Of a stretch of DNA of 5,340 nt, positions 1-3,884 are shown piece by piece (the stretch's first letter is position 1; each line of letters starts with the position of its first letter). Both the position numbers and the translations under genes were made by a program. The notes beneath the pieces are model-generated. The model was not told the DNA's origin. It saw only the letters and a program-made list of their open reading frames with translations, and made no database searches. This DNA comes from a bacterium (lineage in GTDB: Bacteria; SZUA-79; Acidulodesulfobacterales; Acidulodesulfobacteraceae), in assembly GCA_021784835.1 (NCBI GenBank), contig JAJYHI010000058.1, positions 1-5,340 of the forward strand. The letters run 5' to 3'.

Positions 1-143
1 ATAATTTTATTATTTTTTTATTATTTATTATTATATCATTAATAAGGGCTTTTATTAAGCGTCGGTTTTATTTTTTTTGTTTTTTGAGTATCCTGAGTTT
101 TAGTATAGAATTTTGCGGGCGGGTCGTTTAACGCCGTTTCGGA
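1..143. other. AT-rich gene-free flank, probably chromosomal side of the attachment site
   Basis: I see no convincing gene here. The left 100 bases are almost pure A/T with long T runs. They contain a weak dyad, TTAATAA (39-45) facing TTATTAA (52-58) around GGGCTT, which has no G/C pairs and is not a persuasive terminator. The last 35 bases before the tRNA scar are much more GC-rich. Because the tRNA fragment at 144-193 keeps its 3' end towards this side, this stretch is inferred to lie outside the integrated element. On the minus strand, TATAAT (30-35) could be a -10 for something further left, but its -35 is poor. Confidence 0.45.
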
Positions 144-193
144 TGGTGGGCGCGGCAGGTCTCGAACCTGCGGCTTCCACCGTGTGAAGGTAA
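144..193 (-). pseudogene. 3' fragment of tRNA-Val(CAC), truncated by element integration
   Basis: Read on the minus strand, the parts follow one another in canonical order. There is an anticodon stem-loop TTACC-TTCACAC-GGTGG (193 down to 177) with anticodon CAC (valine, GUG codon), then a 5-nt variable loop AAGCC. A perfect T-arm GCAGG-TTCGAGA-CCTGC (171-155) is followed by the acceptor 3' strand CGCGCCC, discriminator A and an encoded CCA (146-144). The matching 5' acceptor strand GGGCGCG and a D-arm are absent upstream; position 194 onward is unrelated AT-rich sequence. In the surviving anticodon stem the 5' strand pairs through two T-G wobbles at its outer end, where CC would make CCACC/GGTGG perfect, so the junction probably falls near 191-193. 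It is not a functional tRNA; it is a duplicated 3' end of the kind left by tyrosine-recombinase integration. Confidence 0.85.
144..193. other. Putative attachment site (att) at the left element end
   Basis: Many integrative elements use a tRNA gene's anticodon-to-3'-end segment as their core and leave one intact tRNA gene plus one 3' fragment at opposite ends. The fragment here lacks only its 5' half, and genes typical of a mobile element start immediately to the right. The core should therefore be this approximately 50-bp segment, with the intact tRNA-Val and probably the integrase gene at the other, unseen end. The direction (element to the right, chromosome to the left) follows from which half is missing. 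The exact core boundaries cannot be set without the second copy. Confidence 0.7.
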
Positions 194-222
194 ATGTTCG
201 ACTCTTAAACCGTCAAAATTAT

Positions 223-268
223 TAATATTATTCAATATTATATTTTTTATGTAGGGGTTTTTGTAGGG
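223..268. repeat. Small dyad and 12-bp-period direct repeat next to the att site
   Basis: TAATATT (223-229) faces AATATTA (234-240) across ATTC, an AT-only dyad. Just after it GTAGGG occurs twice, at 251-256 and 263-268, with a period of 12 bp. Between the att scar and the end of hicA there is no other structure. Short direct repeats beside an att core are sometimes integrase-arm or excisionase sites, but two copies are too few to be sure. Confidence 0.25.
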
Positions 269-269
269 A

Positions 270-518
270 TTAGTTAAATAATTTATGTATTAAATTTTTT
301 TTATCTATATTTATAAAACCTGCGACACCGCTTAAAATATTATTAAGAGTTCCGATTTTAATAAAATCGTGATTCGGTATCGTTATATGATGTTCAAGGT
401 TATTATGTTTAGCCGTTAATCTTATATGACTTCCTTTTTGCCAGTCGATTTTATAACCATATTGAAATAATAGTTGAGCTAATTTCTGTCCGGAAATATC
501 TCGTGGAATTTTAGGCAT
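270..518 (-). CDS. hicA: HicA-family mRNA interferase toxin
   Basis: This is an 82-residue toxin of the HicA (YcfA-like) family. These proteins have a dsRNA-binding-like fold and cleave mRNA until neutralised by HicB. The sequence shows the family's opening (MPKIPRDISGQKLAQLLFQYGY), the G-S-H signature in QKGSHIRL with the catalytic-type histidine at residue 31, and the second conserved block ITIPNHDFIKIGTLNNIL. An upstream in-frame TTG (522-524) would add two residues. The ATG at 516-518 is preferred because it matches the typical family start, and a GAAGAG stretch lies about 10 nt upstream. The gene overlaps the end of hicB by 8 nt (ATGCCTAA), so translation is probably coupled, with antitoxin made first. 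No key residue is missing, so it is presumably active. It lies directly beside the att scar, where it would penalise loss of the element. Confidence 0.9.
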   Translation of the reverse strand: MPKIPRDISGQKLAQLLFQYGYKIDWQKGSHIRLTAKHNNLEHHITIPNHDFIKIGTLNNILSGVAGFINIDKKNLIHKLFN

Positions 519-723
519 ATGCAAAAAGCTCTTCTTTTACTTGATGAAGTCTTACAACGTGCGGAATATCGGATTTATTCTCGAAATGGCATTCTAAAGC
601 GTCTTTAATATTTTCTTTGAGTTCCTCGATAGTTTCTCCTTCCGTAAAAATTGAATATCCAAGAGCTTTAGCAGTATAGCCCGATTCAACGTCTTCTTCG
701 ACTATAAATATAATTTCATTCAT
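511..723 (-). CDS. hicB: HicB-like antitoxin
   Basis: This is a 70-residue HicB-like protein, partner of the overlapping HicA gene. The opening MNEIIFIVEEDVESGYTAKALGYSIFTEGETIEELKENIKDALECHF is the degenerate RNase-H-like fold seen in short HicB antitoxins, with the usual G-Y-T-A and E-G-E-T-IEEL blocks. It ends soon after this fold (VRLHQVKEELFAYA), and no separate HTH or ribbon-helix-helix domain is visible. It may therefore neutralise HicA without a strong DNA-binding role of its own. The ATG at 721-723 is preceded by AAAGG, 7 nt away. Its leader contains the 42-bp element at 746-787. A TATATT (814-819, minus strand) could be a -10, but no good -35 accompanies it, so the promoter is unresolved. 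Confidence 0.88.
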   Translation of the reverse strand: MNEIIFIVEEDVESGYTAKALGYSIFTEGETIEELKENIKDALECHFENKSDIPHVVRLHQVKEELFAYA

Positions 724-745
724 AAATTTACCTTTACAATTTTTA

Positions 746-787
746 AAAGCACCGCAGGTTTAATCCCGCAAGGGCTATTTGGGCAAA
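746..787 (-). repeat. 42-bp perfect inverted repeat, left copy (oriT-like element)
   Basis: These 42 bases are the exact reverse complement of 2131-2172. Read on the minus strand, the element ends 22 nt before the hicB ATG, so it has the same orientation and nearly the same spacing to hicB as the right copy has to the relaxase gene. Core GCCCTTGCGGGATTAAAC is at 775 down to 758. Similarity continues weakly beyond both ends (GAATT...CTTTGCCC upstream; CTTT...AAAAAT downstream), which suggests duplication of a longer segment that has since drifted outside the core. Confidence 0.9.
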
Positions 788-843
788 GACTTAATTCTTT
801 AATTCTTACTTTCAATATATCACAACTTTTTAAAAAAATAAAA

Positions 844-1224
844 CTAAATTATATCTTTAATCTTTACTAAAAAATCGATAGCGGCGTTAGTGATTTTTAT
901 CGTTTTATCGTTTTCCCTTTCGTAAATTTTACGAAGCTGGAATATATTTTTTTCCAACAAGACATCTTTATTAAATTCTTTGTTTTTTTCAGTGGTGGGA
1001 ATTAATTCAGATAATTGAATATCGCAATACTCTGCAAATTGAGCGAGAAAATGAATCGGAATAGGAGTCTTGCCGTCTTCGTAACGACGAAGCGACTGAT
1101 AGCCTATGTTAAATGTGTTCGCAATATGCAGTTGCGAAAATCCGAGCCGTTCCCGAACATTTTTTAAACGCTTGCCGATTTCCTCGTAAATTTCGTTATC
1201 GATTTTCTCTACTTTCTTTTTCAT
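844..1224 (-). CDS. XRE-family helix-turn-helix transcriptional regulator
   Basis: This is a 126-residue repressor-like protein. Residues 14-75 form a Cro/C1-type HTH domain: IGKRLKNVRERLGFS (helix 1), QLHIANTF (helix 2), GYQSLRRYEDGK (recognition helix, residues 41-52), then IPIHFLAQFAEYCDIQLSELIP. The tail (80-126) is charged and helical, with no LexA-type peptidase and no ImmA-like metalloprotease motif, so how it would be inactivated is not evident. The ATG at 1222-1224 is preceded by AAAGGGG, 9 nt upstream. It is transcribed divergently from the xis-mobC-relaxase unit. The shared intergenic region holds tandem repeats and dyads, so it is the obvious candidate regulator of both directions. 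Its exact target sites are inferred, not shown. Confidence 0.85.
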   Translation of the reverse strand: MKKKVEKIDNEIYEEIGKRLKNVRERLGFSQLHIANTFNIGYQSLRRYEDGKTPIPIHFLAQFAEYCDIQLSELIPTTEKNKEFNKDVLLEKNIFQLRKIYERENDKTIKITNAAIDFLVKIKDII

Positions 1225-1275
1225 TTAATAAATCCCCTTTTTTTCGATTATATCATAAATGGAAGTAGTCAGGTA

Positions 1276-1305
1276 AATTTTGCATAATTTTGCATAATTT
1301 TGCAT
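1276..1305. repeat. Three tandem 10-bp repeats AATTTTGCAT
   Basis: AATTTTGCAT occurs three times head to tail without gaps (1276-1285, 1286-1295, 1296-1305). A degenerate fourth unit, AATTATTGCA, follows at 1306-1315. The 10-bp period places each unit on the same face of the helix, as expected for cooperative protein binding. If the leftward promoter is correct, these lie in the leader of the XRE gene, between its promoter and start codon. Confidence 0.85.
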
Positions 1306-1307
1306 AA

Positions 1308-1319
1308 TTATTGCAATAA
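1308..1319. promoter_or_regulatory. 12-bp perfect palindrome TTATTGCAATAA
   Basis: This is a perfect 6+6 palindrome centred on TTGCAA. It overlaps the degenerate fourth repeat unit and shares the TTGCA core with the three upstream repeats. Its size suits a dimeric HTH operator half-pair, but the protein that binds it is unknown. Confidence 0.5.
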
Positions 1320-1339
1320 AATATACCATTTATATATAT

Positions 1340-1369
1340 ATTATTATTCTATTTATAACACTATGTCAA
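1340..1369 (-). promoter_or_regulatory. Candidate leftward sigma-70 promoter for the XRE gene
   Basis: On the minus strand, TTGACA (1369-1364) is a perfect -35 and AATAAT (1345-1340) a 5-of-6 -10, separated by 18 bp. Transcription would begin near 1333, giving a leader of about 110 nt that contains the three 10-bp repeats and the palindrome. An alternative -10 (TAATAA, 17-bp spacing) is poorer. AT richness makes chance matches to -10 boxes common here. Confidence 0.45.
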
Positions 1370-1377
1370 GTAAAATT

Positions 1378-1415
1378 ATGATTAATAGTCATAGCCTATT
1401 ATGACAGTAAATCAT
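1378..1415. promoter_or_regulatory. 38-bp nested inverted repeat
   Basis: The arms are ATGATT-AATA-GTCATA and TATGAC-AGTA-AATCAT, around GCCTAT. The outer 6 bp and inner 6 bp of each arm pair perfectly, and 13 of 16 positions match overall. The left edge is 8 bp beyond the leftward -35, and the right edge is 50 bp before the rightward -35. It is a plausible operator for a dimeric regulator controlling both promoters. Confidence 0.55.
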
Positions 1416-1422
1416 AGCTTTT

Positions 1423-1439
1423 TATTACTGATAGTAATA
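1423..1439. promoter_or_regulatory. Dyad TATTACT-GAT-AGTAATA
   Basis: Perfect 7-bp arms surround a 3-bp centre, 26 bp upstream of the rightward -35. It is a second operator-like dyad in the same cluster. Its sequence differs from the 38-bp repeat, so it may bind a different protein. Confidence 0.45.
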
Positions 1440-1445
1440 TAAATG

Positions 1446-1462
1446 TATTATTAAAAATAATA
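1446..1462. promoter_or_regulatory. Dyad TATTATT-AAA-AATAATA abutting the -35
   Basis: Perfect 7-bp arms surround AAA, ending 2 bp before the TTGACA at 1465. It could be an operator or an A/T-rich UP element for RNA polymerase. In sequence this AT-rich, a pure A/T dyad has some chance of arising by accident. Confidence 0.35.
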
Positions 1463-1464
1463 TA

Positions 1465-1492
1465 TTGACAATTATGTTATAAGTGATATAAT
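1465..1492 (+). promoter_or_regulatory. Consensus sigma-70 promoter for the xis-mobC-relaxase operon
   Basis: TTGACA (1465-1470) and TATAAT (1487-1492) are both exact consensus hexamers, with 16-bp spacing. Transcription would start near 1499, about 39 nt before the xis ATG. A perfect pair of boxes implies strong basal activity, which fits a promoter that has to be held off by a repressor. The -10 region also contains a partial dyad, AATTAT (1470-1475) with ATAATT (1488-1493). Confidence 0.85.
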
Positions 1493-1537
1493 TAAAATAA
1501 AGTTAAACTAAAATACATAAAAAAGGAGTAAAACATT

Positions 1538-1738
1538 ATGACTAAAACTAAAGAAAAACAAATGTTGCAGGTTGGCGAAGTGCTTAATATGCTTGGAATA
1601 TCGAAAATGACTTTACGCAAATTAATGAGAACCGGTGAAATTAATTTTTATAAGGTTGGTCAAACCTATAGGTTCTCTGTTTCGGACATTATTAAATTCA
1701 TTGAAAACAATAAAAACAAGGTGATTAAAAATGTTTGA
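1538..1738 (+). CDS. Excisionase-family (HTH_17/MerR-like) DNA-binding protein
   Basis: This is a 66-residue small winged-helix protein. LQVGEVLNMLGISKMTLRKLMRTGEINFYKVGQTYRFSVSDIIKFIEN (residues 10-57) matches the excisionase/BldC-like pattern: HTH with recognition helix SKMTLRKLMRTGEI, wing YKVGQTYRF, then the S-x-x-D-I-x-x-F-I helix. Such proteins act as recombination directionality factors (Xis) bending DNA at att sites, or as small activators. Nothing in the sequence separates these roles, so no symbol is given. GGAG lies 9 nt before the ATG. It is first in the rightward operon and overlaps the next gene by 8 nt. Its position in the att-proximal module supports a role in excision or in switching on transfer. 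Confidence 0.8.
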   Translation: MTKTKEKQMLQVGEVLNMLGISKMTLRKLMRTGEINFYKVGQTYRFSVSDIIKFIENNKNKVIKNV

Positions 1739-2126
1739 GGAACTTAAAAAAAATATAAAAGAGATATCGCTAAAGCTAAAATCAATAGATAAAAAAGTCG
1801 CGATAGACGAATATTTATCTTTAGTGAAACAAAAAGCAGAACTTGAAAGAAAACTTACAAATAAAAAAATACGTTTTATCGAATTAGAAAAAAACAAAAA
1901 GGACAGAAGCCGCAGGGAACACGCTAAATTTTTAATCGGCGGAATCATCGCAAAATATTATCCTGAAATCTTAGAATTATCCGACGATGAAAAAATCAAA
2001 AACACAATTGAAAAAATACTAAAAAACGAACAAAGCGAAAAAAACTATTACGAACTTAACGCCGAAAAATTCGAAACTGTTGTAAGAGATGGCGAGGAAT
2101 ATTTAAAATTAAAAAAGGGAATTTAA
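1731..2126 (+). CDS. Candidate MobC/TraD-like relaxosome accessory protein
   Basis: This is a 131-residue basic protein. Residues 1-58 are a Lys/Glu-rich helix, probably a coiled coil. Residues 59-83 (RSRREHAKFLIGGIIAKYYPEIL) resemble the R-x-x-R...LI-x-x-GG-x-x-x-K-x segment of small TraD/MobC mobilisation proteins, which bind next to oriT and assist the relaxase. The rest (84-131) is charged, with the terminal motif GEEYLKLKKGI. The ATG at 1731 overlaps the upstream stop and has AAGGTG about 7 nt upstream, inside the previous gene, so translation is likely coupled. It ends 4 bp before the right 42-bp element and 72 bp before the relaxase gene, the usual place for an accessory protein. The family call rests on a short motif and context. 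A simple DNA-binding coiled-coil protein is the alternative. Confidence 0.55.
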   Translation: MFEELKKNIKEISLKLKSIDKKVAIDEYLSLVKQKAELERKLTNKKIRFIELEKNKKDRSRREHAKFLIGGIIAKYYPEILELSDDEKIKNTIEKILKNEQSEKNYYELNAEKFETVVRDGEEYLKLKKGI

Positions 2127-2130
2127 TGCT

Positions 2131-2172
2131 TTTGCCCAAATAGCCCTTGCGGGATTAAACCTGCGGTGCTTT
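2131..2172 (+). repeat. 42-bp perfect inverted repeat, right copy; candidate oriT/nic region
   Basis: This is the exact reverse complement of 746-787. It lies between the MobC-like gene and the relaxase gene, ending 26 nt before the relaxase ATG, a common oriT position. The core at 2143-2160, GCCCTTGCGGGATTAAAC, matches 16 of 18 bases of GCCCTTACGGGATTTAAC. I recall the latter from memory as the nic-region core of the pSK41/pGO1 group within the RSF1010 oriT family. It contains two small dyads, CCC-TTGC-GGG (2144-2153) and ACC-TGC-GGT (2159-2167). Against the assignment, the AAGTGC stretch and the larger hairpin usually found just 5' of this core are not evident. Confidence 0.6.
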
Positions 2173-2198
2173 ATTAAAAATATCAAGTTGGAAAGAAA

Positions 2199-3344
2199 AT
2201 GAAGATAGAACCGAGGCACGATTTTTCAAGAAGTGATTGGCAAGAAAAATATACGAGACGGCCAAGTCAAAAAAACGAACCGAGAATTTCAAGCGGACAG
2301 GCGAGAGGTAATTTTTCGGCGCATAAAGGCGGTTTTTCGGGGAATAAGACGTGGAGCGTAAGCGTAATGGCAAGCGTGGTGAGCGGCATAAAAGATAGGG
2401 GCAGAGCTGCGGCGTTTGCTTCGTATATCGAAAGAAAAGAAGAATGTATTTGCAGCATTGGCGATAAAGACGCAAAAGAAAAATTTAACGAGTTGGAAAA
2501 AAAATTATTAAGCGAAAACCCGAGCAGAGTTACGCAAAGACGTTTAATCGTTCCCGTTCCTACCGAGTTTTTAAATAATGCAGATAAAAATATGAAAAAG
2601 TTTGCTGAGCAGTTTTCAGAAAAATACTTTTCTGTCTGCGCAACATGGAATATGGCGCTTCACGCAGGAGGAAAAGATTTGAAAAACCCGCATATTCACA
2701 TAATATTTTCACCTACAGACGCAAACGGGAAAAACATAAGGGACTTATCTAAAAGCAATTATATGTTTTTGGACGCATTTAAAAAAAACGTCGGCCAGTT
2801 TTTACATAATGAGCTTGGCATAGAAATCAGGCAAAACGATAAAAAACAGGCACGAAAAAGGTATCCGCGCTGGGTTGCTGAAGCATACAAGCGGGCAGAA
2901 AAAGCGGAATTAGCGGGCGATAAAGGAGCTTTAAAGCAAGAATATATCAAGCGTTATCCGATTTTTGAAGAATTTATAAAAGAAAAAGAGAGGAAAAAGA
3001 AACTTCAAGAATTTAATGAATTAAAGAACGAGGAAAAAAAATTCAGCGAAAAGTTTAAAAACTTCGCAGAAAGAACTAAAAAAGTTTTCGATAAAATAAC
3101 CGGCAGCGAAGAAGCGAAAATTAAGGAAAAGGTTAAAGAAATTCAGAAGGGCAACGGCCGGGAAGAAAAACAGGAACCGATAAAAGAGGAACAGAAAGAA
3201 AATATTATCAGTAAAGATAACGAATTAGAACAGAAAAATCAAGACTTCGGCAGGGATAAAAACAAAGAAATGCAACTTGATGAGTTTTCGCAAGATTTAG
3301 AAAGACGGCTTAAAAAAACGAAAAATCTTGGGATAGGAAGATAA
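2199..3344 (+). CDS. mobA: MobA/MobL-family (MobQ, RSF1010-type) relaxase
   Basis: This is a 381-residue conjugative relaxase. It would nick one DNA strand at oriT, stay bound through a tyrosine and pilot the strand through the secretion channel. Residues 53-85 (SVSVMASVVSGIKDRGRAAAFASYIERKE) match the N-terminal strand and helix of RSF1010-type MobA. Tyr76 in SYIERKE corresponds to the catalytic Tyr of DYIQRE. The metal-binding three-histidine motif is at His155, His165 and His167 (ALHAGG...NPHIHIIF). Residues 1-50 are an Arg/Ser/Gly-rich extension absent from RSF1010 MobA; the next in-frame Met (57) would cut into the first strand, so the 2199 start stands despite a close, weak site (GGAAAG, 3 nt). 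Residues 255-381 are a Lys/Glu-rich helix with no primase or helicase domain. It ends NLGIGR, a tail nearly repeated in TrbJ. Confidence 0.9.
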   Translation: MKIEPRHDFSRSDWQEKYTRRPSQKNEPRISSGQARGNFSAHKGGFSGNKTWSVSVMASVVSGIKDRGRAAAFASYIERKEECICSIGDKDAKEKFNELEKKLLSENPSRVTQRRLIVPVPTEFLNNADKNMKKFAEQFSEKYFSVCATWNMALHAGGKDLKNPHIHIIFSPTDANGKNIRDLSKSNYMFLDAFKKNVGQFLHNELGIEIRQNDKKQARKRYPRWVAEAYKRAEKAELAGDKGALKQEYIKRYPIFEEFIKEKERKKKLQEFNELKNEEKKFSEKFKNFAERTKKVFDKITGSEEAKIKEKVKEIQKGNGREEKQEPIKEEQKENIISKDNELEQKNQDFGRDKNKEMQLDEFSQDLERRLKKTKNLGIGR

Positions 3345-3373
3345 ATTTAATTTTTAAAAAGGAGACTAAAAAA

Positions 3374-3862
3374 ATGAAAACTAACGAAATCGTAGAAAAA
3401 TTATTCGGTATTTACGAGATTAATAATATCGATGAAATAAAAACAGCAATTTTACAGCTTATCAAAGAACTAAACGCCGGAATTGCCGCGCAAGGAAGAA
3501 GCACGGCGGAATTATTAACAATTCGAGAGTTAGACGACCGAGAAGTGTCGATAACTATTAATTTATTCAACTCTAAAAATTGGAAGTTCATTGACTTAGT
3601 TATGCAGAACAAAAGAGCACGCGTTCTGAAAAAAATATACGAGGATAGAATTGCACTGCTAAAAAAACACTTTAGAGTAGTATCTTTTAGCGTAGATGAA
3701 AAAGGATTCATCCTCAATAAAACGGAAAATCAGGACTGGAAGGAAAAGCTGGAAAGCTATATTAAAGCGGATAAAGAATTTTGCAATAGAATCGACATAG
3801 AGAAAGAACTTAAAAATTCAGGCTGGGACAGCGGCAAAGGTCGGGGCGGATTCGGAAGATAA
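3374..3862 (+). CDS. Unrecognised 162-aa protein between the relaxase and trbJ
   Basis: I do not recognise this family. It is a soluble, mostly helical protein with no signal peptide or membrane segment. Residues 1-50 (MKTNEIVEKLFGIYEINNIDEIKTAILQLIKELN...TAELLTIREL) look like two or three helices. Residues 55-110 are mixed (REVSITINLFNSKNWKFIDLVMQNKRARVLKKIYEDRIALLKKHFRVVSFSVDEKGFIL). The C-terminus is charged and ends in a Gly/Arg-rich tail, GKGRGGFGR, echoing the tails of the genes on either side. AAGGAG stands 9 nt before the ATG. The gene is 29 bp after the relaxase and 22 bp before trbJ, so it is in the operon and presumably serves DNA transfer, for example as a relaxosome or regulatory component. 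That role is inferred only from position. Confidence 0.75.
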   Translation: MKTNEIVEKLFGIYEINNIDEIKTAILQLIKELNAGIAAQGRSTAELLTIRELDDREVSITINLFNSKNWKFIDLVMQNKRARVLKKIYEDRIALLKKHFRVVSFSVDEKGFILNKTENQDWKEKLESYIKADKEFCNRIDIEKELKNSGWDSGKGRGGFGR

Positions 3863-3884
3863 AATAACTAAAGAGGTGATTATT

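Larger units (their letters stand above)
1225..1537. promoter_or_regulatory. Divergent control region between the XRE regulator and the xis operon
   Basis: This is a 313-bp gene-free, strongly AT-rich stretch separating two divergent transcription units. From left to right it holds three 10-bp tandem repeats (1276-1305), a 12-bp palindrome (1308-1319), a candidate leftward promoter (1340-1369), three dyads (1378-1415, 1423-1439, 1446-1462) and a consensus rightward promoter (1465-1492), followed by a ribosome binding site for xis. I see no open reading frame or RNA gene. The density of symmetrical sites is typical of a lysogeny-type switch. Confidence 0.7.

Noticed and set aside
89..95. TATCCTG, resembling the RP4-type (MobP) nic hexamer
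   Set aside because: It is short, has no flanking repeat, lies outside the element and does not suit a MobQ relaxase.
144..215. A complete tRNA gene on the minus strand
   Set aside because: The D-arm and 5' acceptor strand (GGGCGCG expected) are missing on the 5' side; only the anticodon-to-CCA part is present.
519..524. TTG start adding two residues to HicA
   Set aside because: The ATG at 516-518 gives the typical family N-terminus (MPKIPRDISG) and a compact 8-nt overlap with hicB.
1276..1315. CRISPR array
   Set aside because: The units are 10 bp, contiguous and without spacers; they look like a protein-binding array.
2127..2172. Intrinsic terminator after the MobC-like gene
   Set aside because: The internal stems are only 3 bp and no U-run follows; read-through into the relaxase is more likely.
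746..2172. Insertion sequence bounded by the 42-bp inverted repeats
   Set aside because: No transposase is encoded between them and no target-site duplication flanks them; the enclosed genes belong to the regulatory/mobilisation module.
2155..2475. Antisense open frames over the start of the relaxase gene
   Set aside because: They overlap a well-supported relaxase on the other strand, lack ribosome binding sites and show Cys/Leu/Arg-rich composition typical of shadow frames. The same applies to antisense frames at 1622-1948, 2759-2950, 3412-3717 and 4252-4464.
3876..3884. GTG start for trbJ
   Set aside because: The GTG is part of the ribosome binding site AGAGGTG; the ATG at 3885 has proper spacing.
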